From Polyporus tsugae (taxonomy: Eukaryota > Basidiomycota > Agaricomycetes > Polyporales > Polyporaceae): a DNA stretch of 64,000 bases. The DNA lies in contig JAHRBS010000012.1 of the NCBI GenBank assembly GCA_024305745.1, forward strand, positions 1,307,001 to 1,371,000, read 5' to 3'. The position numbers and the translations under genes were made by a program. Shown piece after piece: positions 33,782 to 46,618 of the stretch. The first letter of the stretch is position 1, and each line of letters opens with the position of its first letter. The notes beneath the pieces are model-generated. The model searched no databases, was not told the DNA's origin, and saw only the letters and a list, made by a program, of their open reading frames with translations.

Positions 33782-36700
33782 AGTTGAAACCCACTCTAGG
33801 ACGACAGAACTGAAGGGGGGGAAGGGGGATCATTGAGCTCAGGCCGGAATCAATGAGTCAGGGTAATAAATACGAGACGCGAGGTTCCCGGGGTTCCCAG
33901 AAAGGAAGGTGCACCGCCGCGTGGCCGTCGACGCCCAAAAACCCTTTGCCCCCGTCTCGCCCCCGGTCCTGCAGGCAGTCTCAACTCACCTGCTGTGTTT
34001 TTGGTGTTTTCTCTCCACTGCGGACGCTTGGCCGCACCCTGTCCACCTCAGAACCAACAACCCACACTTCGACTCGAGTCTCGGCGGCGAATCGGCGGCA
34101 AAATCATAAAAATTTTGCACTGTGCGCACAAACCGGTTTTGAGTCAAAAGGCCGCACGAAAAGAACAAAGGACGACATACCTGAAGGTTGAGACGCCTTT
34201 TACGCTCACAGCTGGCAGGGAAAAGCAGCAAGGAGGACCGAGTTCGAGGAAGTAAAGCCTAACGGAAGCAAAACATGAAAAAAAAGAGGACGACGGAGTT
34301 GGAATTCTGGTCTCCTTGGTTTTGTATCTCCGCCGTGATGCAAGCGCTTGCAGTGCGCTTGCGTTTAGGGTTGGACTTCCCACGCATGTCGCCCGCCCGC
34401 TTCGCTTGGCCGAGGCCGAAACGCCGTCGCCGCCCTCTGACCAAGACTAGTATCGAGCTTATACACCGACCATCATCGCCCACAACGCGCTCGTCTGTTC
34501 CAAATAATGTCGGCTTTGCGTGGCTGATGCTCATCTTACGCAAACAGTCTCGGTCGGCACCTGACCCGCCGAACAATACCGTTGACCGCTTTCCGCGAAA
34601 GCTCTGACGTACGCAGCGGTAGAACATTTGTCGTGTGGTCCCCGTCCTTCACTTGGTAAATATGGCCCGAGCGGATCTCCTCAAGCGTGTGTGTCTTATT
34701 GAAAGCGGGTGCCTTTCATTCATCTCCCCGCTTCAAACACGATTGCCTTCGCTATATGCTTCTCGGCACTCTGGAGGTTTATTCTTGCCGCTTGCGTCTC
34801 GCGATCGGATTCCCTTCCAGCAAACCCTGGAACGCTTGGACCTGTTCTCTTCGTGGTTAGCATACGTTAGCCTTCCGAGACTGGTGCAGCCTGCTCGCTT
34901 GGACGGACGCCACAAGCACGCACTTTCTTGGCCAACGCTGCAAGTCCTTCTGGCCATCGCTTTCAAGAACTTCCTTTCGAGGCTATCCCATTTCCCATTC
35001 AGGGTCCGCCCATTGCCGTCGAATGAAGCGGCGAGGCCTTCATATCCCGCCAGCCTTAAACCTTCTGTCAATTATCATGACCTTCATCTATACGCCGCCC
35101 AACGAAACTATTGCTCACCTCGGTCACCTCCGACCCTCGGCAACTGATCAATCGGACATGTACACACACCCATGAGAGGCCTAGGTGTATTCTTCATCGG
35201 CATCCGCGATTATCGAAAGAGGCTGATCAGGATACCATCCCGATAGCTGCTCGAGGCACTCGGTTATCTATTCGGCTCCCTTTCGGGCACCCTCCTCGTC
35301 CCGGCAACATCCCTCGGTTCGCCGTTCGCATTTCTCTCGTCGGGATTCACAGCTGCACCGCCATCCATGTCGCTCACCCCGGCTTCTGCACTGCGCCCCT
35401 GCTTCCAACCCGATGATCCAGGTCGCATGACCCACCTTCCCAACTGGACCAACGTTAACGTTCGTACGTGCTATCGCTCACAGTCCGTGCCCGCGCCCAC
35501 TCTCAATACCTCGAAGCACGTTCTCGGTGCCAATCACCGGTATTGGACGCTGGAGAACGCAACGTGGCCAACATAGGTCCGTTATCGTCTCGGTGATCGA
35601 CGATCACTTACCAAATACGCAGCGCGACGCCGATTTTGTCTGTGCACGGCCGTATGCACGACCACCCCCGGATGGATCTCATCCTGTCGCATCGTTCTCG
35701 CGCGTCGCCGACTCTCTGTTACATTCAATTTGGAGTGTTGCCCAGCTGACCCGGGGTGGAGCAGATCGCTGTGGCTCGTACCCCGCCTTCGAATTTTCAT
35801 CTCCCAAAGCTCAATACACAACGTCGGGCTTCGCGTGGTGAACAGCTCCACAACGCCCAGGGCCGATGCGTAGGCCGGCCTGACGATGTACCCCGCGCCA
35901 CTTCGACACGATCCGCAAGGCGACGACCTCAGCTCAGCCCGTTCCGAACAACCGTAGCTCGGAGTGCGCTCGGGATCGCGTGCCCGCGCATTCTGGTGTT
36001 GCCCATGTTTTCATGTGGTGCGGACCTCCTTCCGGATACATTCCTTCAAGGTCCGACGGGTTCTTCGTGGGGGGGGGGGCGTTCCGCGCAAGAAATCGTA
36101 GAGAAATCGTGTCCTTGCGGTGGCCCAGATTGTGCCGCCTTGATTGACAAGCCGCACGATGACGGGTTAGTGGCGGAGGTGCATGGTTCTCCATTCTCTC
36201 TCCGTGCACAGCCTGGGAGATTTTCCACCCTCCAATGGGATCTATTAACCTTCCTTTACGTCCGGGCCCGGCCACAAGCTCGTTCCAACCCTCGTTCCGC
36301 TCGCCAACGCTGGTACACGCGGTGGGTGCGTCGCAGATGCAGCAGCGCAGAGCGTCGAGAAGGAGGTGAATTTTCAAGGCGAACCCCGCGATAAGCCCAC
36401 ACGTGGGGTCCGTCTCGCACGTACGCCAGGGGGAGTGTACGTAGATGCCATAGCACTGCGCGGGCATACGGGCGATAAAGGCCTCGCACGGTCGCGGGAG
36501 GACGCTCGGAGCAACCATCGAGAACCGCGGGGGGGTGCCGTACGAACTAGTCACGGCGTCACGGATGTCGGGCCCGAGAATGCGAGATGTATCTCCGGAG
36601 AAGCTGGGAAGCCAAAATACCGGCCAACCTCGTGCCCACATCTGGCCTCAGGCGGGGAATGCATGCTGAAACCTGTAGTCTTGTGAATATGTCAAGCCTA

Positions 36701-38938
36701 TTCAGGGGAGTTCGCGAGCCTATCTTGAGAACTTGCGGTGTGTATGGTGCTGGAGTACACGGAAGATGTGAAAGGATTCCAGGGGGAGAAATGAATGGTG
36801 TGCTCGTATTCTTCCGGCGGCTCGGAACGCTGGGGGGCGTGGGTGGTGACGCGAAACAGGAACGATGACGATGTGAGAGGCACGGTGGGAAACCACGGAA
36901 GGCCGAGATGGTCAAACGGAACAGTGTGTGACAGTGCCTTCCCCGCCTCCGTGATTCAGTTTGATGGGCGCATGAAAGGGGGAAGGGAGAACGAGTGCGA
37001 AACTTGCAACGTCCGAGCTGCGGAACCATCCAGCCAAGGAGCAACCAGAGAACGAAACGAGAAGCGGAGGCTGGGCAGAGGTGTACGCGATATCGATAAT
37101 CACGGCGCGAGGCAGCACAACGCAACGTGCCAGTTATCGCAGCGAGCTCAATGGCGGGCTTCGATGACTAGAAGGCGACAAGCGCGTACGCGAAGGAAGC
37201 GATTAGAGTTGTGTGCGCATCTCCAGGGGGTCGGGCTCGACCAGCCTGAACGCGGTGGCATCCACGCCAGAGCCGAGCGCAACACACGAGTTTCGTTGTT
37301 CAGCGGTCGCACGAGGTTGCCGCGTTGTGCGGATTCCGAGGGCCCGCGAGCGGGCAGGCGGGCGCCACGCGGCGGAATGCTGCTGAGATACGACGTGAAC
37401 CACGGAGAAAACGTGACATGTACGACATCGGTGCTCACCGTGTTCTCACCTTGGAACCTATCTTTCCGACGCCAATGGTGCCGTTATCAGTATCAGGTTC
37501 TCTGCGATGTGTTTCAGACGCCGGTGCGGGCATAGGGAGGTGGCCGAAGATGCATCAATCACAGTGATGCGTTTGAAAAATACCTGAGAAGGTCGTTTGT
37601 TAGTTGAACAGTCAGACATGGTTCTGTAGCCGTCCGAGTGTTCCACTACGCCGGGTCGTGCGATACTTCAATCTAGATGAAAGCAGGCAACGTTCGCCAC
37701 AACCTGTGTCGAAAGATTGTTTCCGCCCAGTGGATATGAGTATCATGGCCCGATGACCTCAAAACAAGAAAAGAGTCAACAGAAATGGAATCGAGTGACA
37801 CAATGCATCTCACTGTGGTGCAATTACGATAGTCTATGATGCTACTCCTGGGGGCGGAGGCGAATACCATCAGCACGAATTCGCGGACGCAGAGGGAACC
37901 AACGCCATTGGAATTAAACCTTAGCTTCATCGTCTCTCGCATGTTCTTTCTTGTCAGGAAAGTGGTGGACATGGTTTAACGCTAGCTCGAGGCCAAGAAT
38001 CGCCAAGAGCTGCGCTACAATTGCAGTTAAGGGATGCAAGCGGCGCGTATCATGGATGGCGGGAGCGACACACCTTTTCCACGTTCTTCAACGAATCCTT
38101 ACAAATCCTTTCGCCGAGACTAGCGCATCTACAATTGTAGGATAGTAATATCCACTCGGAGACATCGAATAGCAAGCGTACAGGACAAATGCGGCTGGAC
38201 AGGGAGCAATTGGCGCTCTAGCCAGAGATGCATTGGGATATGGACATACCGATTCACTCCTGTGCCTCCGTCGTGGTTAAAAGTGTACTGATAATGTCGA
38301 GGCGACGTCCTCGATTCCGATATCGATTCCGAGAAGTCGCCAGGGCATTAGCGGGCCAATCATCAGGAGAGTAGGAAAGCTATCAGGGCATTCTCGAATC
38401 TGAATACCAACCCAAAATGATTGGTGGGACAAATGTGAGTTAATATGAGAGGTGCTGCGTGTGTCGTGTCCGATGTATGTATACTGTAACCTCTTCGCCA
38501 GCTGTGACGTAGCCGAGTAAGAAGGTACATCCGAGTCTCGAAGCGAAGGAATCGCAACTTACCAGGACGTATGCGATTCAGTCCAGCAAACTAGACACCG
38601 AGTAATCGTAACAGCTGTCCTCCGGTAGTGTCAAGACAGGCAAAGGGGCAGACTGACCATGGCGGCAGGAGCAAGATGAATGCGCCCGCATGCCAGTGGC
38701 GGGAGCTTGCGGGAAGGGTGCTGCAGCTGCATGTGGCTGATTCTGAGGCGGGCCGGACCGGGCCGGACCAGCGGACCAAAATGAGCGCTTGCGAGGATTT
38801 TTCGTGGATTGGACAGTCGACGCCAGTCGTGATCGACATTTGAACGATCATTGCATCCACTCTGCTCTGCTTCAGGTTCTGCGCTATCTGTAGCCGCTAA
38901 GATCAGCATAAAGCCTCGAGCATCGCCGTACCGGACCT
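33782..38938. other. Gene-poor region of 5.2 kb
   Basis: Both flanking genes point outward, so their promoters lie here. Frames such as 34635-35147 and 35756-36394 on plus and 35934-36641 and 36559-37125 on minus are open for 170-235 codons, but they overlap each other on both strands and show no motif, membrane profile or plausible exon chain. A run of 11 G at 36069-36079 is present. The part around 35,240-35,570 on plus reads as a possible hydrophobic N-terminus (LGYLFGSLSGTLLVPATSLG) but does not continue. I see no supportable gene. Confidence 0.45.
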
Positions 38939-41900
38939 ATGTCGACCTTGGGGAAGAGGAAGGAGCGAGAGAAGCGAGAGGATGAGCACGAAGGGCAGGA
39001 GAAGCACCATGGGTATGTTACACGCCAATTTGTGACTTTCAAAGTATTGTATTGAGTGTTCTGAACGGTGTCTAGATCCACTCTCTTCGTATCCAACCTC
39101 CCCTATACCGCGACCTCCACAGACGTGAAGACGCTGTTCTCTGACATTGCACCGGTGCGGACCGCGTTCGTTGTTCTTGAACAAGGCACTGGCGTGTCGA
39201 AGGGTGTCGGCTATGTCTCCTTCGCCATCCGTGAGGATGCCACGATGGCCATAGACAAGATAGGCAAGGAGGGGATCACACTGGATGGCCGCAGCCTGCG
39301 CGTTCAGTGGGCCGGAAGCAAGGTGCGTGTATTTAGTGGGACGTCACACAGGATAGTTCTGGAACATGTATCTCCCAGAACAAGGATCAAGCGCAAGACG
39401 AACAACCAAAAACCAAGTCAGCCAAGTTAGCTCCTCGTCCCGCGAAACCTGCAGGCCCGACCGATCCCCTAGCTATCCGCACAGTTGTGATCTCGGGACT
39501 TCCTGCTGGTATCGACTCAAAAACGCTCTGGAAGAAAATCAGGAAACTACCTGGTGCTGGGAAGGTGGAATGGCCCATCAAGTCGGATGTCGGACAAGAG
39601 GATTCTACACTCGGTGCGTTTCGCATCGCGCTAGGTGATATAGCCTACCCTGCTCACGCAACTCTTAGCCCACGCCATCTTTGAAACCCCCGCAAATGCC
39701 ATGGAGGCCGTGAACAAGCTTCACGCGCACGTCTACAAGGGCTCCCTCCTGTCCGCCACCCTGAAGAAACGACTGGACGGCCTCGCGAAGGCAGCAAAAA
39801 CCAAGCCCGCCAAACCCTCTTCGTCGTCCCAGCAAAAGTCCGGGCCCGCCCCCAACCGCAACAGCCGGCTCATCGTGCGCAACCTCCCGTTCGACATCAC
39901 CGAGCAAGACCTCCGCGCGATCTTCCTCCCTTACGGCCCCATCTACTCCGTCCACATCCCCCTCACATCCGACGTCAAGGACGAAGAGGATGCTGTCAAG
40001 TCCGAAGGGAGCGAGGCGAAGCCACAGAGTAAGCAGCGCTCGAAGGGCTTTGCGTTCGTGTGGTTTCTGAGCCGGAAGGACGCGGAGAAGGCTATGGACG
40101 GCTGCAACGGGATGACGGTGGAGGCTGGTATGGCGGAGACGCTCGTGTCGAACAAGCAGAAAAAGAAGAAACAGCGGAGGGAGGAGAAGAAGATGAAGGC
40201 GAAGACGACGGAGCAAGGGGAAGGTGCCCCAGGGGACGGAGAAGAAGATGAGGATGAGGGAAGCCACCAGAAGCGGACAATCGCAGTGGACTGGGCGCTG
40301 AGCAAGGACAAGTGGGAGGCGGAGAAGGCGAAGCTAGAAGAAGCGAAGGCACAGGAAAGGGGCGAGGACGTTGAGACGGATGAGGACAGTGAAGGTAGCG
40401 ACTCTGAGGACTCGGACGAGAGCGGAAGTGGGGAGAACGACGAAGACGAGCAGCTCGGCGTGCACGACGACGATTCGGATGCCAGTAGATCGGACTCGGA
40501 CGAGAGCGACTCGAATGCGGGAGAGGACGATGAAGACGGGGAGGACCAGACACTGGCCAAGCCTACTTTGCCTGCACCTGAGGTTGGAACAACTGTGTTC
40601 ATCCGTAACGTGCCATTCGAGGCTACGGAAGATGAACTGCGTACATTGTGAGCAACTATCTTCGCATTGTCATCTTGCCCAAAGTTCAACCGTCTACTCA
40701 GGTTCCGTGCCTTCGGTCCCCTGCGCTATGCTCGTATTACCATGGACCATGCGACTGGCCGTTCAAGAGGCACAGGCTTTGCTTGCTTTTGGAACAAGGA
40801 GGACGCCGACAAGGCGATCGAGCAGAGCGATATCCTTCGCGCGGAGACCGTCGGAAACGAACCCATGGTGGTAAGACGCATTCCATTCCCTTGTTCTGAC
40901 CGTCGTGTATGCTAACACGGCCGGCCAGACAAAGAAGAACCCGTTCAAGCTACCATCCCTCCTTACCCCCGACCCGTCGGCTTCCATTGCACGAAACCTC
41001 GTCCTTCATGGCCGCACTCTAGACGTCAGCCGTGCTGTCACTCGAGACGAGGCGAGCAAACTCAAGGAGGACGGCGAACGCCAGCGCGAGAAAGCAGATA
41101 AGCGCAATCTCTACCTTCTGCGCGAAGGCAGTGCGTATCTTCCCTCTTTCCTCTTCGCTACGAAGCTCCTTCTTCTCCCCGCTAACCCTTTGCCCTGATG
41201 CACTGCAGTCATCCTCCCGAACAGTCCAGCTGCAGACCAGCTGCCGCCCGCCGAAGTCGAGAAGCGTACGCAGTCGTTCAATGCCCGGCGCGCTTTGCTG
41301 CGCTCGAACCCCTCGCTCTTCGTCTCACGAACGCGTCTGAGCGTCCGGCAGATCCCACTCTTCGTTTCCGAGCGCATGCTCAAGCGCCTCGCCATACACT
41401 CTATCCGCGCTTTCGACAAGGAGGCGAAGGCAGGCAAACGCGAGCCCCTGAGCGCCGACGAGCTTGTAGAACGCGTTCAGGCTACCGAGGGCGAAGCCGA
41501 CGACGGAGGCGAGGACGTCAAGATGGAGGTCGACTCGCCACAAAAAGGGAGCGGGAAGCGTGGCGGCAAGGACAAAGGCCGGAACACGGGCGTGAAGCAG
41601 GCGAAGATCGTCCGCCAGCAGGACCGCGTCGACGCCGTGACGGGCAAGGGCCGGAGCAGAGGCTACGGTTTCTTGGAGCTCGGAAAGCACGCGGACGCGC
41701 TGCGCGTCCTGCGCTGGGCGAACAACAGCCCCGCCGTCGGGCGGCTGTTCGAGGAGTGGTGGAAGGCGGAGCTGGAGGACGTCATCGCCGCGGAGAAGAA
41801 GAAGCCAGAGGGCAACCGGGACGATGGGAGGATCAAGCGGATCCGGGAGGAGATCGAGAAGGGCGCCCCGCCGAAGAGTAAGGGTGCGCTCATCGTGGAG

Positions 41901-42322
41901 TTCTCGATCGAGAACATCCAGGTCGTGCAGCGGCGCGCGGCGAAGACCGGGGCTGCGGGGAAGGAGACAGAGAGAGACAAGGGGTCGGAGGGCGGGAAGG
42001 AGCAGAAAGCGACCGCGGTTGGTTCCATATGCGGTTCCTGTTTAGTGAGACATCGCTGACCGCACTCCGCGAACTATAGGCACCGGGTGAAGACAGGAAA
42101 GCACAGCGAGGCAAGTCTCTTCCCAACGTCAAGACTGAAATGGAGGAGGCGGAGGATCGGCCAAAGAAGAAACGTCGCGTTTCAAACCCATCGAAGGCGT
42201 CCCCGAAGCTGCCGAAGGGCAATCAGGAGCAACCATCCTCTCCAAAGGCCGGAAAGCAGGTCGGTTCGTTGATTGGGCGGAAGCGGAAAGAACGCAAGAC
42301 GAAAAAGGCACGACAGAAGTAG
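38939..42322 (+). CDS. NOP4: Nucleolar RNA-binding protein Nop4/RBM28 family
   Basis: Nop4 acts in the nucleolus in 60S subunit assembly and 27S pre-rRNA processing. Eight exons (38939-39012, 39076-39322, 39379-39613, 39669-40647, 40702-40870, 40929-41130, 41209-42017, 42080-42322) give 985 residues. Four RNA-recognition motifs are seen: RRM1 with LFVSNLPY and KGVGYVSFA (residues about 25-105), RRM2 with LIVRNLPFD and KGFAFVWFL, RRM3 with VFIRNVPFEATEDEL and RGTGFACFW, and a degenerate RRM4 with RSRGYGFLEL. Between RRM2 and RRM3 is a long acidic Asp/Glu/Ser region, and the C-terminus is Lys/Arg-rich, suiting a nucleolar protein. This order and length match Nop4/RBM28. All introns are GT-AG and keep frame. 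Confidence 0.92.
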
Positions 42323-42625
42323 TTCATTGTCTTCATGTCGTTTGATGGGGGCTCAGTTTGAGGAGCCACGAAGCCATATCCCACGGCAAGAGCAAGTTGA
42401 TTTGCCTTTAAGAAGTGTGAGAGGGGGAGCCGAAAAGTTACCAATTTTCTTGGCTGGCAAATGTCGATGAAATACGGCCAGTGTCATGAACGATTCGCCC
42501 AAAGGCCCTGCGAGTCGGTCAGTTACACTTCACCCTTTGTGCTTGGTATTCACTGCAAGATGAAATCGAACTGCACGTATCTAAGCTCGTACTAGTCTAT
42601 TCACACACCTAACGTTACTCTAATA
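42323..42625. other. Spacer between NOP4 and transposon island
   Basis: This short AT-richer spacer holds the NOP4 3' flank. No feature is recognised before the inverted repeat at 42,626. Confidence 0.5.
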
Positions 42626-42830
42626 CACTGCGGGAAGTAACTACAGCGATTATCAATGTGTGACACATTGAAACTCCGAAATCATTGTATAGAACATTGA
42701 AAAAAGCCACAGTTGAAATCACTGTGTGCTATAAGCGCCCAATAGAACAGCGATTTTCCGTGTGCCTTCAGCGCGACAGTGAAATTGATTGTCCCCCCAT
42801 TTCCGACACAATGGTTTTCGCTGTATCAAA
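42626..42830 (+). repeat. Left terminal inverted repeat with subterminal units
   Basis: It begins CACTGCGGGAAGTAACTACA and is followed by short repeated units such as TCAATGTGT, ATCATTGTATAGAACATTG and CACAGTTGAAATCACTGTG in alternating orientation. It pairs with the right end at 46290-46540. Confidence 0.75.
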
Positions 42831-45800
42831 CAGTGGTACAGGTTAACCATCCCCAGCATGCTGGAGCATCCGTAGGGGTCTTCTGGCACCCATTGTTGCG
42901 CGAGGGCTCAGTGGCATCACCGTCACCCGTGAGCTCCCGGGAGAGTCGTGGCTTGGGTGCCAACGCTGGTTGGCACACTACTGCATCCACTGGCGCGGAG
43001 AGGAATTACAGTCATGTATTGGACAACAGCAATTTGTCTGTACCTGTGGTTTGATTCCTTACACGTGTCATACACGCTTTCCAGCATGTATGTGGTAAGG
43101 GGTGGTATACGTAGGTTCGACACAAACACCCTCTCGCTGACACGTGGACGGTCTTGGTATGAGACTACACAGCCAAAAGCCAATCTGAGTGAGTTTCAAG
43201 TTTAATAGGAAGACGAGGGCCCTTAAGAGCGGAAATCCTGTAACTCTCCTAAAATTCAATTATCAGAAATTCTGATGACAGGGAGCGCGCATTCCAACGT
43301 CCGCTTACCAGCAACCGAGATGCTATCAATCCGGCGCCGATGGACTTCAAGTCTACCTTAAAACCCGGGCCCAGCCAAAAGACCAGCCGGGGGTCGGAAG
43401 ACTGCACTGATGCTGACTCCGGAAGCGAGAATTTCCAAGTTCACACGGTTCAATTTTCGGCCAAGAGCGGCCATGCTGGACTTGTCGTTCTCTTCCTTGT
43501 TCCCCCACCATCGTCTGCCCACCAGTGGATGCTCCCCTCCCGTTCAGCCCTTTGCAGACAGTCAACATTGGCCACCCGGCCGTATTTTTTATAGCATACG
43601 TCACGGTGTTTCAAGGTAAGGTGGGTGCTTCACAGATGATCTTCATGTATTCAAGTGGTGCTGACGTGGCATCAGTTCGACGTTGTGGAGCGGTTCACCA
43701 TTGCCTGTGATCAAATTGTAAGTCAGTATATTGTTTTTCACTTGCATTGCTAGTATTTGATTACTGAAATTGCGGATTATGCTGCTGATAGTCTTCTAGC
43801 AGTGTACTTGTCGCCTCCCCGCGTTCCGCAAGGTCGTTCTCAAGAACAGTGCTGTGAACAGCACCGTGACGGTCCCTGATGTGTCTGACCTCGCCAAGTC
43901 GTTCTGCGCAGACCACGCACCTTGGCTCGCAACACCTCTTCCGTTGCGGCTGGTCCATTGGGGAAGCACGCGGCGCTGTTTCGCCGTCGATGCACCTCCC
44001 TGCCACCAACGTGGTTCTGGCGCTGAATCTGAGCTCATGCTCCTAGATAGCGGTATACTTAGCAGTTTTGTCTGTAGTTTGTTTGTAGTCGATGTTGCTG
44101 TAGTCGTAGCGATAATATATTTCTATTTTCCCCCTACAAGCAGCGTGAACGTGAGTGACCGGGCTGGTAGCAAATGCCCTAAAACGGTCCAGGTGACTGA
44201 TTTCTCAGAGTGTGAGACCTTGGTTATTGGAGATGCATCATAAGATTGACTTGAGAAATATCGCTCTTAGGTCAGTTTCAAGGGCCCTCAAATGCAATTC
44301 ACTTAAAATTCCCTTAGCGAAATTCCCAAGAGCAAAATCCTTAAAGTGACCCTAACGTAGCGCTTCCCCCGTGTAGTGGTATATGTACACCAGCTTGTGA
44401 GAACGGGCACCTATAGACCTTCCTTTTTAAGTAGTAAAGTCTGTGACGTCATACCTGTCAGCATGTCGACCGTCGCGAACCATTGAAGTCAGGTTGAAGT
44501 CATTCTTGTCTTCCCACCACCATGTCGTCCCCTGGCTCTAGCTACACCTTTCTGAGATTCTTTTCTCTCTATATTGGACTCTGACTCTTGCCGCAAGATG
44601 GAACGTGACCCACTATAACGTCATCAGCTCGAAGCACAAGCTTCAAGTACAAGAACCAGCCATCAAGCCAGATCCGCAACCTGTCTTCCATCGTACCCAG
44701 CTCCGCATGTCAGATAACACAGCATACAGGTGAGTTTTGCGATTATAATGGGTGGATACACATGCGTTCAGACGTCTGGGTGACCGGATGAGGAGGTTAG
44801 GTGACTGTATGCGCTGGTACGGGATGTTGTTTTGATGAGCAATTAATATGGTGAGTTCGCCGAGCACCCTCATGAATATGATACATGTGCCATTATCCTT
44901 CATATTACCCCCAGTTTTGCTAGGCCTGAACGTGCGGGATGATTCCCTGTCATGTTCTATAGGTTGCGCCAAGTCCCAGTTTGTCCTCAATGACTCACCT
45001 TCGCACTTGGTCGGCCATCAGCGCATTGCTCATTGTGGCCTCCCACCTCTTCGTCCTGCTAAGGGTGATGCGAGCAAGCACCTCGTGGTAGGGCTTAATG
45101 CGGCACCCTGGTGGCGGTGCAATGCTGTTGCCATTTGACCCAAGCTGCTTCCTTCTCGTCGGACTGGGGATCCTCCGCTACCTTGCAGTTATGTACGAGG
45201 TGGGTATGAGGCTGGCTCAGACAGTAGGCAGATGATGTTCTCCGAGGGGCTGTTCATTAAGGTACGTTCACTCAGTTATATCTTGTTCCTTAGGGTTGTT
45301 TTTAGGTTTGATCACGTTGCCATCTTATCCTCTCTGACGGCGGCGACATTAACAATGTACTCCTCCACCACCTGTCCTGCCCTACATTCCAATCGAAACG
45401 GACCTGTCGCAGGGCAACGCAATTTCGAGAGCAACAAGCGATGTTAGCGTGGTGAGGACTGCAAACTCTATGTCTGCATGAGGCAGGGGCTCGTACACGT
45501 TTCGGCGCACACCAAGTGGCCAGTAGACATGCCCAAGGATTGTGTTAGTCCCATTTCGACGTTTCTCGTGTGTTCTTCCACACTGACACTCTCTTCCAGT
45601 CGCTATTGATGCTTCACTGCACTGTGGAGTCCCTCGAGGTCGAGTCAAAGCCCTTTGGCACGGCCGCTTCTCCCCCGACCAGGTCGACCGCCTCTGTAAG
45701 CGCGTGAATGCCAACTTGCACAATCTTGAGGGCGAGGTTCACCGAAAAGGTAGCCAGCGTGATCGAGAAGCATCCGCGGTTGGTGCGTCGCGTCCACTTT

Positions 45801-46289
45801 TCACGCTAGGCATGCATCTACTAATGGGCGATCAGATCGATAACAGCATGTGGCACAAACTACGGGTCATGCTACACAACCGGCGCAATACGCTGCTGAT
45901 GCGGGCTGTGGAGAGTCGTTTACGTGCAGATCTTTCTTGCCGTTGTGACCTCAGCCCACCAACACCTCCCCCCTGACGGACACGCTCACTACCAAGAGTG
46001 TCTACGTCAAAGGCTTCTTCCACCACCACCAGTCCTGCCTCGCTGTCATCTGCGACACCCTCGTTCAGTCCCCATGTCCAACCCAGCTGCCCCTCGCTGC
46101 AGCGAGACCGCGCCTAGGCGCTCACTGTTGCCTGCTCGATGACGCCATGCCGAGTAAGTTCTGATATGCTACGCTTGTAGTTCTTAGTCCCCTATGTCGT
46201 AGCTTCGAGCCAATATAGTTGCTTGTACACCTTGAACCATACATGAATGCGTGAATACCAGAGACCCATGACCTCTGTTTGATACATGG

Positions 46290-46540
46290 AAAACCGTTGT
46301 GCGGGACAATGAAAAACAATGTTCAGAGTATTGTTAGATACAAGGAAAATTACTGTTGTGAACAGCAAAAAGGGCTGTCAAAAGGGCATAATCCAATGTA
46401 TTTGACATTTATTTTCGCTGTTCTACACATTGGTTTTCGACAGCTAAAATCACTGTTCTCACAGTGAAATTCATTGTTCCATACATTGATTTCTCCGCTG
46501 TTCTACACATTGAAAATCATTGTACTTTCTTCCCGCAGTG
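46290..46540 (-). repeat. Right terminal inverted repeat with subterminal units
   Basis: In reverse complement it begins CACTGCGGGAAGAAAGTACA and continues with TTTTCAATGTGTAGAACAGCG-like units repeated several times (for example 46415-46440 and 46480-46515). It is diverged from the left end after about 30 bp. Confidence 0.75.
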
Positions 46541-46618
46541 AATACTGAGTGCACTAGGACAATGATGTGAATGATTCATGGGACCATGACGCTAAGATCA
46601 CACACCAGAAGATATGTT

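Larger units (their letters stand above)
42626..46540. mobile_element. 3.9 kb element with inverted termini, probably a non-autonomous DNA transposon
   Basis: The left end starts CACTGCGGGAAG (42626-42637) and the right end finishes with its exact reverse complement (46529-46540). The match continues, diverged, for about 30 bp, followed on both sides by many short subterminal units built on ATCA(A/C)TGT and ACA(A/G)TG (to about 42,830 on the left and from about 46,290 on the right). The same four bases, AATA, stand outside both ends (42622-42625, 46541-46544), a possible target duplication. No transposase is recognised inside. CACTG-type ends with subterminal repeats recall the CACTA/CMC superfamily of DNA transposons; that placement is inferred. 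The inside holds weak membrane-protein-like phrases near 44,990-45,400 but no supportable gene. Confidence 0.7.

Noticed and set aside
35934..36641. 235-codon minus-strand frame
   Set aside because: It overlaps similar-length plus-strand frames and has no domain, membrane profile or exon continuation.
41198..41881. 227-codon Arg-rich frame inside NOP4
   Set aside because: It is an alternative frame of the high-GC NOP4 exon, whose RRM4 frame is clearly the coding one.
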